From assembly GCF_002855575.1 (NCBI RefSeq), contig NZ_PKRQ01000003.1, forward strand, positions 1 through 64,000: 64,000 nt of DNA, written 5' to 3'. A model generated the notes under the pieces. It saw only the letters and a list, made by a program, of their open reading frames with translations, was not told where the DNA came from and searched no databases. This stretch comes from Tabrizicola sp. TH137 (GTDB lineage Bacteria; Pseudomonadota; Alphaproteobacteria; Rhodobacterales; Rhodobacteraceae). Within the stretch, counting starts at the first letter, position 1; the number at the start of each line of letters is the position of its first letter. A program made the position numbers and the translations under genes. Below are positions 46,532-54,287 of this stretch, in pieces.

Positions 46532-48306
46532 CAGACTTCCTGCGGGCGCATATCCGCCTTGCTGATCCCCGCCACTGCGACGGGCTTCTTCATCGCATCG
46601 CGCCGGAAGGGCTCGCCCAGTTCCTGATTGATCAGCGCCTCGATCAGCGTCGTCTTGCCATGGGTCATCTGATCCTCAACCGCCTTGGCCAGCGCGTCGC
46701 GCAACTGCTCCATCGTCTTGGCCTGCACGCCCTGCAACCCGCAGGCCCGCGCGATCCCGGCATAAGACACCTGCGTATCCAGCTCGGTGCCCACGAAATT
46801 GTCGTCATACCACAGGGTCGAATTCCGCTTCTCCGCGCCCCATTGATAGTTGCGGAAGACCACCATCGTCACCGCAGGCCATTCCGGCCGCCCGATGGCC
46901 GTCAGTTCCGTCACCGCGATGCCAAAGGCCCCGTCCCCTGCAAAGCCCACCACCGGCACATCCGGGCAGGCGATCTTCGCCCCCACGATGGAGGGCAGAC
47001 CATAGCCACAGGGGCCGAACAGGCCAGGTGCCAGATATTTCCGCCCTGCCTCGAAGGTCGGATAGGCATTGCCGATGGCGCAGTTGTTCCCGATATCCGA
47101 CGAAATGATCGCCTCCTTCGGCAGCGCCGACTGGATCGCCCGCCAGGCCATGCGCGGGCTCATCCAATCCGGCTTCGCCGCCCGCGCGCGTTCGTTCCAG
47201 CTCGTGCCGGGATCGTCATCCTCATGGTCCATGCTGGCCAATTGCTGCGCCCAGCGGCTCTTCGTCGTGGCGATAAGGTCAAGCCGCGCCTGCCGCCCCG
47301 CCTCCCCGGCAGATGCCGACAGCTTCGCCAGGATGCCCTCGGCCACCTTTTTCGCATCCCCCACGATGCCCACCGTCACCCGCTTCGTCAGCCCGATCCG
47401 CGCCGGGTTGATATCCACCTGGATGATCTTGGCCTCCTTGGGCCAGTAATCCAGCCCATAGCCCGGCAGGGTGGAAAACGGATTGAGCCGCGTCCCCAGC
47501 GCCAGCACCACATCGGCGCGGCTGATCAGCTCCATCCCGGCCTTGCTGCCATTATAGCCCAAAGGCCCGGCAAAGAGCGGATGGCTCCCCGGAAAGGCGT
47601 CATTGTGCTGATAGCCCACGCAGACCGGGGCCGACAGCCGCTCCGCCAGCGCCATCGACGCCGGGATCGCCCCCCCGATCACCACCCCCGCCCCGTTCAG
47701 GATCACCGGGAACTTGGCCGCGGACAGCAGCGCCGCCGCCTCCGCCATCGCCGCCTCGCCCCCCGAGGGCCGCTCGAACTCCACCACGGCGGGCAGGTCG
47801 ATGTCGATGACCTGCGTGAAGTAATCCCGCGGCATGTTGATCTGCGCCGGGGCCGAATGGCGCTTGGCATTCAGGATCACGCGGTTCAGCACTTCCGCCA
47901 CGCGGTTCGGATCGCGCACCTCCTCCTGATAGCAGACCATGTCCTTGAACAGGGCCATCTGCTCCACTTCCTGAAACCCGCCCTGCCCGATCGTCCGGTT
48001 CGCCGCCTGCGGCGTCACCAGCAACAGCGGCGTATGGTTCCAATAGGCCGTCTTCACCGCCGTCACGAAATTGGTGATGCCGGGGCCGTTCTGCGCGATC
48101 ATCATGCAGATGCGTCCGCTGGCGCGGGTGAAGCCATCCGCCATCATCCCGCCCGATCCTTCATGCGCGCAGTCCCAGAAGGTGATGCCCGCCTTGGGAA
48201 ACAGGTCCGAAATCGGCATGAAGGCCGACCCGATGATCCCGAAAGCATTGTCGATGCCATGCATCTGCAACACCTTCACGAAAGCCTCTTCCGTCGTCAT
48301 GCGCAT
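46531..48306 (-). CDS. xsc: Sulfoacetaldehyde acetyltransferase
   Basis: A 591-residue thiamine-diphosphate enzyme that converts sulfoacetaldehyde and phosphate to sulfite and acetyl phosphate. The acetolactate-synthase fold is clear: GIIGSAFMPISDLFPKAGI, AHEGSGGMMADGFTRASGR, and the cofactor motif GDGAFGIAVTEL followed by NYQWGAEKRNSTLWYDDNFV. The start MRMTTEEAF at 48306 has GGGAGACG; ATG 48300 is possible. First gene of xsc-TSUP-ackA-soeA, with TauR boxes 80-110 bp upstream. Confidence 0.96.
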   Translation of the reverse strand: MRMTTEEAFVKVLQMHGIDNAFGIIGSAFMPISDLFPKAGITFWDCAHEGSGGMMADGFTRASGRICMMIAQNGPGITNFVTAVKTAYWNHTPLLLVTPQAANRTIGQGGFQEVEQMALFKDMVCYQEEVRDPNRVAEVLNRVILNAKRHSAPAQINMPRDYFTQVIDIDLPAVVEFERPSGGEAAMAEAAALLSAAKFPVILNGAGVVIGGAIPASMALAERLSAPVCVGYQHNDAFPGSHPLFAGPLGYNGSKAGMELISRADVVLALGTRLNPFSTLPGYGLDYWPKEAKIIQVDINPARIGLTKRVTVGIVGDAKKVAEGILAKLSASAGEAGRQARLDLIATTKSRWAQQLASMDHEDDDPGTSWNERARAAKPDWMSPRMAWRAIQSALPKEAIISSDIGNNCAIGNAYPTFEAGRKYLAPGLFGPCGYGLPSIVGAKIACPDVPVVGFAGDGAFGIAVTELTAIGRPEWPAVTMVVFRNYQWGAEKRNSTLWYDDNFVGTELDTQVSYAGIARACGLQGVQAKTMEQLRDALAKAVEDQMTHGKTTLIEALINQELGEPFRRDAMKKPVAVAGISKADMRPQEV

Positions 48307-48384
48307 GCGCCGTCTCCCTCACAATTCCGTCCGGCCCCGCAAGGCCGCTTTCCCCTTCTTCTACCCCCGCGCCGCACCGCAGGC

Positions 48385-48417
48385 TTAGGGCCAGAAGAAA
48401 AGGCCGCTTAAGTCCAG
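48385..48417 (-). promoter_or_regulatory. TauR boxes upstream of xsc
   Basis: On the minus strand CTGGACTTAA (48417-48408) and CTGGCCCTAA (48394-48385) are direct repeats 23 bp apart start to start. They match the CTGGACYTAA direct repeats I recall for Rhodobacter capsulatus TauR. Distance to the xsc start is suitable for activation. Confidence 0.8.
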
Positions 48418-48472
48418 TTGCCCCTCCTGCCCCCTCGCCCCGCAACCTCCCATTAAGGTTAACGCCCCCTGA

Positions 48473-48530
48473 CCCCACCGCGCGTGGCCACAGTCTGCGG
48501 CACAGAAAACGGCACAGAACAGGGCACGGC
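48473..48530. repeat. Dispersed GGCCACAG-TGCGGCACAG element, copy 2
   Basis: Contains GCGTGGCCACAGTCTGCGGC followed by degenerate 12-base units ending GGCAC. A GTTAAC lies about 15 bp before it. Intergenic, between xsc and tauR. Confidence 0.65.
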
Positions 48531-48590
48531 CCCGGCGGCCGGAACCCATGGATAAACCCAACGCCCGCAATACCTTGCAGAACGCCCCTC

Positions 48591-48640
48591 ACACTTTCTG
48601 TCGAAAAACATCCTCGGGGGGTCCGGGGGGCGAAGCGCCC
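48591..48640 (-). repeat. Related terminator-like element after tauR
   Basis: Downstream of tauR in its direction: a GGGGGCG/CGCCCCC hairpin (48626-48642), then GAGGATGTTTTTCGACAGAA. Same layout as the terminator-like family but with a different tail sequence. Confidence 0.5.
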
Positions 48641-48670
48641 CCGGTCCAAGGCCAGACACCCGCGCGCCCG

Positions 48671-50131
48671 TCACCCCTCCCGCATCGCCTTCGCCACCAG
48701 CGCAATGCCTTCGGGGATCTTCGCCACCGGGATCGAACTATAGGCCAGCCGATAGAAATTCCGCCGCTCCGTGCCGGGGTGAAAGAACACCCGCCCCGGC
48801 TCGATCAGCACGCCCTCCCGCCGCAGCCGCAGGGCCAGCGCCTCGGTATCCACAGCCTCCGCCGCCTCCATCCAGAAGGACGACCCGCCAAATCCCCCCT
48901 GCCCCGCAACCCGCAGCCCATGCAGGGAAATCGCCTCCTCCATCGCCTTCCGCCGCTTGGCGAAAGCGGCCTTCATCCGGTTCACCAGCGCATCGTAATG
49001 TCCCAGCGAAAGGAAATGCGCCGCCGTCCGCTGCAACTGCCCCGGCGGATGGCGCAGCACCTGCGCCCGCAGCGCCCTTGCCTCGCGGATGAACGGCTCC
49101 GGCCCCACCAGCCAGCCCAGCCGCAGCCCCGGAAAGATCGACTTGGAGAAAGACCCCGCATGCACCACCCGCCCCCCGGAATCGAGGCTCTTGATCGAGG
49201 GGGAGACAGGCGTCAGAAAACTCATCTCGAACTCGTAATCATCCTCCACCACAAGGAAATTCCGCTCCTCCGCCGCCCTGAGCAGCGCCGTCCGCCGCGC
49301 CACCGGCATGGTCGCATTGGTCGGGCTCTGATGGCTCGCCGTGGTAAAGACCACATCCACCCCCTGGGGCAGCGCCTCCACCACCAGCCCCCCCTCATCC
49401 ACCGCCACCGGCGTCACCCGCGCCCCCGCCTGCGCCACCATCGCGCGGAACCCCGGATAGCCGGGGTTCTCCACCACCGCATGCCCCCCGGGCCGCAGCA
49501 GGACCTGCGCCGCCAGCCACAGCGCATTCTGCGCCCCCATCGTGACCAGCACCTCGGAAGGCCGCGCCTCGATCCCCCGGCGCGGCAGGATGTTGCGCAG
49601 GAGGTACTCGATCAGCAGCGGATCATCCCGCTCATAGCGATCCGCCGTCAGCGTCTCGAACTCCCGCCGCCCCAGCGATTGCAGCGCGCAAAGCCGCCAG
49701 TTCTGATGGTCGAACAGCGCCGGATCCGCCTGCCCGTAGATGAAGGGATAGGGATAGGCCCGCCAATCCTCGGGCCGCTCCACCCGCTCCATCCGGGAAA
49801 ACCGCCCCGCGCAAAGCGCCTCCCAATCCACCGTCCCCGCCGCCCGTGGCGCAGGGCGAAACTCCGGCTGCACCGGCACGCCGTCGCTGACGAAATAGCC
49901 AGACCGCCCCCGCGCCGTCAGGTAATCCGCCGCCACCAGTTCCGTATAGGCCAGCGTCACGGTGATCCGGCTCACCCCCAGATGCGCCGCAAGGCCCCGG
50001 GATGAGGGCATCTTCTCCCCCGTCCGGAACCGCCCCGTCAGGATGCCATCCGCCACCATCGCCCGGATGCGCTGCTGAAGCGTCCCGCCCCCGCCCTCGG
50101 CCAGATAGAAACGCTCCACCGGTATCGCCAT
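48671..50131 (-). CDS. tauR: TauR, MocR-type (GntR plus aminotransferase) regulator of taurine genes
   Basis: A 486-residue MocR regulator: GntR winged helix (about 15-80; ILTGRFRTGEKMPSSRGLAA, SRITVTLAYTELVA) fused to a type I aminotransferase-like domain (about 130-480) that binds PLP through the lysine in HAGSFSKSIFPGLRLG. In Rhodobacter TauR activates taurine genes when taurine is present. It lies between xsc and tpa, all on the minus strand. A TauR box starts one base before its own ATG and covers its ribosome site, so it should repress itself. Confidence 0.9.
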   Translation of the reverse strand: MAIPVERFYLAEGGGGTLQQRIRAMVADGILTGRFRTGEKMPSSRGLAAHLGVSRITVTLAYTELVAADYLTARGRSGYFVSDGVPVQPEFRPAPRAAGTVDWEALCAGRFSRMERVERPEDWRAYPYPFIYGQADPALFDHQNWRLCALQSLGRREFETLTADRYERDDPLLIEYLLRNILPRRGIEARPSEVLVTMGAQNALWLAAQVLLRPGGHAVVENPGYPGFRAMVAQAGARVTPVAVDEGGLVVEALPQGVDVVFTTASHQSPTNATMPVARRTALLRAAEERNFLVVEDDYEFEMSFLTPVSPSIKSLDSGGRVVHAGSFSKSIFPGLRLGWLVGPEPFIREARALRAQVLRHPPGQLQRTAAHFLSLGHYDALVNRMKAAFAKRRKAMEEAISLHGLRVAGQGGFGGSSFWMEAAEAVDTEALALRLRREGVLIEPGRVFFHPGTERRNFYRLAYSSIPVAKIPEGIALVAKAMREG

Positions 50132-50163
50132 CTGGACCTATCCCCCATCCAATCTGGCCATAA
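50132..50163 (+). promoter_or_regulatory. TauR boxes over the tauR start
   Basis: On the plus strand CTGGACCTAT (50132-50141) and CTGGCCATAA (50154-50163) are direct repeats 22 bp apart. The first ends against the tauR start codon and covers its Shine-Dalgarno region (AGG), pointing to autoregulation. Confidence 0.7.
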
Positions 50164-50250
50164 GGCGCGCCCCTCCTGCAGGCGTCAAGCCCGGTGGAAC
50201 CGCTGCCGGGGGACTGTCTGCCCCCCACGGCCCTGCGGGCCTCCCCCCGA

Positions 50251-50303
50251 GAGTGTTTTTCCCAAGATTAAGACCCTGTCGCTTCATCTTGGCCCAAATA
50301 CTC
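50251..50303. repeat. Dispersed terminator-like element, inverted pair
   Basis: GAGTGTTTTTCCCAAGATTA (left arm start) and CTTCATCTTGGCCCAAATAC (right arm start) are inverted copies of the same element with five mismatches in 22 positions, separated by 9 bp. Together they can fold into one long hairpin between tpa and tauR. Confidence 0.6.
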
Positions 50304-50354
50304 AAGAAAAACCTGAGCCGGAGCGCGTCCGCGCGCAGGCGAGGCAAAAGGAAT

Positions 50355-50381
50355 GCGCGGCCCCTTCTTCAGGGGCCGCGC
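50355..50381 (-). terminator. Terminator of tpa
   Basis: GCGCGGCCCCT and AGGGGCCGCGC form an 11-bp perfect stem with a 5-nt loop, 27 bp after the tpa stop, followed on the minus strand by ATTCCTTTTGCC. Confidence 0.75.
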
Positions 50382-50407
50382 GCATTAACCTTAACGCCGC
50401 GTGAGGA

Positions 50408-51790
50408 TCAGCCGAAGACGCGGGTCAGCGCGCCGTCGATGGCCCCGGTGATATGGTCGATGTCATCCTTCGTGGCGATCAGCGCCGGCGAGAGGCAGAG
50501 CGTGTTGTTCAGCCCCGGCAGGCTGCGGTTCGTGGCCCCGATGATCACGCCCTGCGCCATGCAATCGGCCACCACCGCCTGCACCTTCTTCTCGTCGGCC
50601 GGTTCCTTGGTCGCGCGATCCGCCACCAGTTCCGCGCCAAGGAACAGCCCCTTGCCGCGCACATCGCCGATGACCTTGTGCTTCTCCATCAGCGCCGCAA
50701 GGTTCGACAGGCAATAGTCGCCCATCTTCACCGTGTTCTCCAGAAGACCCTCGCGCTCGATGATGTTCATGTTCTCCAGCGCCGCCGCAGGCCCGCTGGT
50801 GCAGCCCCCGAAGGTCGAGATGTCGCGGAAATAGCTCATCGGATCGGTCGGATCGTCCTTGAACATCTCGAAGACCCGCTCGGTCGTCACCGTGCAGGAA
50901 ATCGCCGCATAGCCCGAGGCGACGCCCTTCGCCATGGTCACGAAATCGGGCTGGATGCCGTAATGCTGGTATCCGAACCAGGTCCCCGTCCGGCCCACGC
51001 CGCAGACGACCTCGTCAATCGCCAGCAGGATGTCGTATTTCTTGCAGATCTCCTGCACCCGCTCCCAATAGCCCTTCGGCGGCACGATCACGCCGCCCCC
51101 CGCCGTCACGGGTTCGAGGATCAGGCAGCCCACGGTATCCGGGCCCTCGCGCAGGATCACCTCTTCGATGGCATCCGCCGCGCGCTCGCCATAGTTCTCC
51201 ACATCCCATTGCTTGCGATACTCAAGGCAATGCGGCACCCGGACAAAGCCATCCGGGAAAGGCCCGTATTGCATCGCCCGCTGGTCCTGCCCCGCCGAGG
51301 CAAGCGCCGCGATGGTCGTGCCGTGATAGTCGCGGTCACGATAGAGGATCTTCCACTTCTTGCCGCCATGGTGCCGATGCGCGATCTGGCGCACCATCTT
51401 GTAGACCTTCTCATTCGCCTCGGAGCCCGAGTTCGAATAATAGACCCGCGTCATCCCCGGCATCTTCTCGATCAGACGCTGGGCAAAGATCGCGCCCGGC
51501 ACGGACCCCGCCGCGCCCGCGAAATAGTTCATCTTGATGAGCTGGTCGCGCACCGCATTGGCGATGCTCTCGCGGCCATAGCCGACATTCACCGTCCAGA
51601 CACCGCCAGAGACCGCATCAATATGCTCCTTCCCCTTGGCATCCCAGACCTTCATCCCCTTGCCTTCGACGATCACGCGGGGATCGACGCCGGTGTCATA
51701 CTGCTTGTGCTGGCTCAGGTGATGCCAGACATGGGCGCGGTCGGCCTCGACCACTTCGGAAATGTCGTTGAACCGGTCCAACCCTTCCAT
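50408..51790 (-). CDS. tpa: Taurine--pyruvate aminotransferase
   Basis: A 460-residue class III PLP aminotransferase. It moves the amino group of taurine to pyruvate, giving sulfoacetaldehyde and alanine. Characteristic segments are YYSNSGSEANEKVYKMVRQ, DRDYHGTTIAALASAGQD, LAIDEVVCGVGRTG and the PLP lysine in TMAKGVASGY. Strong site AGGAAAGGA before the ATG; TauR boxes 86-118 bp upstream. It has its own terminator, so it is transcribed separately from tauR and xsc. Confidence 0.95.
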   Translation of the reverse strand: MEGLDRFNDISEVVEADRAHVWHHLSQHKQYDTGVDPRVIVEGKGMKVWDAKGKEHIDAVSGGVWTVNVGYGRESIANAVRDQLIKMNYFAGAAGSVPGAIFAQRLIEKMPGMTRVYYSNSGSEANEKVYKMVRQIAHRHHGGKKWKILYRDRDYHGTTIAALASAGQDQRAMQYGPFPDGFVRVPHCLEYRKQWDVENYGERAADAIEEVILREGPDTVGCLILEPVTAGGGVIVPPKGYWERVQEICKKYDILLAIDEVVCGVGRTGTWFGYQHYGIQPDFVTMAKGVASGYAAISCTVTTERVFEMFKDDPTDPMSYFRDISTFGGCTSGPAAALENMNIIEREGLLENTVKMGDYCLSNLAALMEKHKVIGDVRGKGLFLGAELVADRATKEPADEKKVQAVVADCMAQGVIIGATNRSLPGLNNTLCLSPALIATKDDIDHITGAIDGALTRVFG

Positions 51791-51875
51791 GGGCGCGTCC
51801 TTTCCTGAAATGCGGCAAGCCCCCGGCGCAGGCGGGGGCGATCCCTTGCATCATCCCCTACCACGGCCCGCACCG

Positions 51876-51908
51876 ATAGGGCCAGAGGGCAAGTCGCCAT
51901 AAGGCCAG
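51876..51908 (-). promoter_or_regulatory. TauR boxes upstream of tpa
   Basis: On the minus strand CTGGCCTTAT (51908-51899) and CTGGCCCTAT (51885-51876) are direct repeats, again 23 bp apart start to start, as at xsc. Confidence 0.78.
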
Positions 51909-51951
51909 ATGGCCGCGACTCACCCCCGGCATGGATTGGTTAACACCAGAT

Positions 51952-52010
51952 CGCCGCGCGCTCCGTGACCACAGTTTGCGGCACAGAACACGGCACAGAT
52001 CCCGGCACAG
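51952..52010. repeat. Dispersed GGCCACAG-TGCGGCACAG element, copy 3
   Basis: Contains CCGTGACCACAGTTTGCGGC followed by CACAGAACACGGCACAG and a further GGCACAG unit; GTTAAC occurs about 12 bp before. Intergenic between tpa and the DUF475 gene. Confidence 0.65.
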
Positions 52011-52309
52011 GGTCCACCGCCCCTTTGCGACCGTTACTCCAGCGTTCGCAAGGGGTTAGGCGGTGCGGGAAGAAATCGTTTGATTTTCATATGCGAAACC
52101 GTATGAACAACCCCAGCCGCCCCGCATCTCGGAGGCTGGCGAAACCCTGGTGACCGGGCCCCTCTGGCGAAAGTCCTGCGACGCTTTCGCGATGTCGGCA
52201 CTGTGGAGCAACAGTCGCAAGGACCTGACCGACCCGCAGGATCGACCCGACGCATACCCGCGCCGCGCCCCGCCCGTCTGCCATCTCCGCCTCGGCAAGG
52301 GATATACCC
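52011..52309 (+). other. Long leader region upstream of the DUF475/TerC gene
   Basis: No gene is supported. It has a long bulged hairpin (CCCCTT-T-GCGA with TCGC-AAGGGG, about 52020-52057) and an inverted repeat TTCATA...TATGAA (52086-52107). TerC-type genes are sometimes under the manganese yybP-ykoY riboswitch; I looked for its conserved GGGGAGTAG core and did not find it. Confidence 0.4.
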
Positions 52310-53383
52310 ATGACCACCCCTTCGGCACAGAAATCGACGCTGCAATACTTCACCTGGGCTTTTATCGTCACGGCTGCGGGCCTCGCGCTTGGCGCATGGC
52401 TGGGCTGGTCAAGCACCGGCACCCTCTCGGGCATGGCCTCGATCTTCTTCATCTGCTGCGTCCTCGCGGTGCTTGAAATCTCGCTCTCCTTCGACAACGC
52501 CATCGTGAATGCCAACAAACTCAAGGACATGCGCCCCGAATGGCAGCGCGCCTTCCTGACCTGGGGCATCCTGATCGCGGTTTTCGGGATGCGGATCGTC
52601 TTCCCGCTCCTGATCGTGGTGCTGGCCGCCAATATCGGCCCCTGGCAGGCGGTCGTCCTCGCCTCCACCCAGCCCGAGGAATACAGCCGCATCATGCATG
52701 AGGCGCATCTTCCCATCGCGGCCTTCGGGGGCGCCTTCCTGATGATGGTGGGCCTGACCTATTTCTTCGATGCCGAAAAAGACGTGCATTGGGTCCGCTG
52801 GCTGGAGGAGAAGGTCGCCGCGACCGCCACCATCCGCGGGATCGAGGTGGGCGTCGTCCTGATCACCATCCTCGTCTTCTCGAAATTCCTGCAAGGTGCT
52901 GAATCCACGGCCTTTGTCTCTTCCGCCATCTACGGCCTCGTCACCTTCCTCGTGGTCGAGACGCTGGGCGGCCTGCTGGACAAGTCGCAGGAAACCATGT
53001 CGGCGGCGGCCAAGGGCGGCCTCGGCGCCTTCCTCTATCTCGAAGTGCTCGACGCCTCCTTCTCCTTCGACGGGGTGATCGGCGCTTTTGCCTTGTCGAA
53101 CAACCTCTTCGTCATCGCCATCGGCCTTGGCATCGGGGCGATGTATGTCCGCTCCATGACCATCATGCTGGTCGAAAAGGGTACGCTCGCCCAGTACCGC
53201 TTTCTGGAACATGGCGCCTTCTACGCCATCCTGATCCTGTCGGTGATCATGTTCTGCCAGACCCTGGTCCATATCCCCGAGGTCATCACCGGCCTTGGCG
53301 GCGCGATGCTGATCGGCCTGTCGCTCTGGTCCTCGATCCGCTGGAACAGGACCAATGGCGGCGTGGCGCTCGACCCGCGCTGA
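52310..53383 (+). CDS. DUF475 family membrane protein (TerC-like)
   Basis: A 357-residue protein with about nine helices. The two TerC-type repeats with acidic metal-site residues are visible as AVLEISLSFDNAIVNANKL and EVLDASFSFDGVIGAFALS. TerC relatives export manganese or protect secreted proteins from metal stress; tellurite resistance is the historical name. It is preceded by GGCAAGGG at acceptable spacing and is followed by a LacI-like operator. Confidence 0.88.
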   Translation: MTTPSAQKSTLQYFTWAFIVTAAGLALGAWLGWSSTGTLSGMASIFFICCVLAVLEISLSFDNAIVNANKLKDMRPEWQRAFLTWGILIAVFGMRIVFPLLIVVLAANIGPWQAVVLASTQPEEYSRIMHEAHLPIAAFGGAFLMMVGLTYFFDAEKDVHWVRWLEEKVAATATIRGIEVGVVLITILVFSKFLQGAESTAFVSSAIYGLVTFLVVETLGGLLDKSQETMSAAAKGGLGAFLYLEVLDASFSFDGVIGAFALSNNLFVIAIGLGIGAMYVRSMTIMLVEKGTLAQYRFLEHGAFYAILILSVIMFCQTLVHIPEVITGLGGAMLIGLSLWSSIRWNRTNGGVALDPR

Positions 53384-53400
53384 GCGGGCCCGAGGGCAGG

Positions 53401-53420
53401 CGCTCAAAGCGATTTGAGCG
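53401..53420. promoter_or_regulatory. Inverted repeat upstream of thuA, LacI-type operator or terminator
   Basis: CGCTCAAA-GCGA-TTTGAGCG: perfect 8-bp arms. The central CAAAGCGATTTG form with a central CG resembles LacI-family operators. It also lies 18 bp after the DUF475 stop, so it could end that transcript. Confidence 0.45.
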
Positions 53421-53464
53421 TCTCGCCCCGGCGAATCCTTGACAGGCCCGCATCTGCGCCCCTA

Positions 53465-53498
53465 CCCCTCCCAAAGCGCTTTCAAACCTTGGGAGGGG
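53465..53498 (+). promoter_or_regulatory. Hairpin that hides the thuA ribosome-binding site, with a LacI-type operator inside
   Basis: CCCCTCCCAA (53465-53474) and TTGGGAGGGG (53489-53498) form a 10-bp perfect stem around a 14-nt loop; the right arm is the Shine-Dalgarno sequence of thuA, whose ATG is at 53502. The palindrome AAAGCGCTTT (53473-53482), typical of LacI-family regulators, overlaps the left arm and loop. Confidence 0.6.
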
Positions 53499-53501
53499 TC
53501 C

Positions 53502-54287
53502 ATGTCCATCCGCGTCACCGTCTGGGGCGAGAATGTTCACGAACGCAAGAACCGCATCGTGGCGGATCTCTACCCCGACGGCATGCATGCCACCATCGCC
53601 ACGGCGCTGAACCGCGATCCCGATGTGACGGCCACCACCGTCACCCTTCAGGACCCCGACCACGGCCTGACCCCCGAACGGCTGGCGCAGACCGATGTCC
53701 TCATCTGGTGGGGCCATGCCGCCCATGGCGAGGTGCAGGATCACATCGTCGATCGTGTCTGCGATGCCGTCTGGTCCGGTATGGGCGCGATCTTCCTGCA
53801 TTCCGCCCATTTTTCCAAACCTTTCAAGCGGTTGATGGGCAGCCCCTGCAACCTGACCTGGCGTGAGGCGGGCGAACGCGAACGGCTCTGGCTCACCTCC
53901 CGCAACCACCCCATCGCCGCGGGCCTGCCCGACAGTTTCGAACTGGAACACGAGGAAATGTATGGCGAACCCTTCGGCGTGCCCGAACCGATGGAAACCG
54001 TCTTCGTCTCCTGGTTCCAGGGCGGTGAAGTCTTCCGTTCCGGCCTGACCTACAAGCGCGGCGCGGGCAACATCTTCTACTTCCGCCCCGGCCATGAAAC
54101 CTACCCGACCTATCATGACGCCAATGTCCAGCGCGTGATCCTGAACGCGGTGAAATGGGCGCATAACCCTGCCGCCCGTCTGGCCGATCCCAATGCCGCC
54201 CCGAATGTCCCGGTCGAGGTCGCGCCCGAACCGATCACCGAACGCGGCCCCCGCCTGCATCAGGCCGGCGAAGAAGGCTTCCGCTGA
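53502..54287 (+). CDS. thuA: ThuA-family protein (trehalose utilisation type)
   Basis: A 261-residue ThuA protein with a glutamine-amidotransferase-like flavodoxin fold ([71 protein letters not shown]). In rhizobia ThuA/ThuB convert trehalose or related disaccharides to keto derivatives. Strong site GGGAGGGG, probably masked in a hairpin. Its stop overlaps the next start (TGATG). Confidence 0.88.
   Translation: MSIRVTVWGENVHERKNRIVADLYPDGMHATIATALNRDPDVTATTVTLQDPDHGLTPERLAQTDVLIWWGHAAHGEVQDHIVDRVCDAVWSGMGAIFLHSAHFSKPFKRLMGSPCNLTWREAGERERLWLTSRNHPIAAGLPDSFELEHEEMYGEPFGVPEPMETVFVSWFQGGEVFRSGLTYKRGAGNIFYFRPGHETYPTYHDANVQRVILNAVKWAHNPAARLADPNAAPNVPVEVAPEPITERGPRLHQAGEEGFR

Noticed and set aside
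52011-52309. yybP-ykoY manganese riboswitch upstream of the DUF475/TerC gene
   Set aside because: The conserved GGGGAGTAG core is not visible; left as an unassigned leader.
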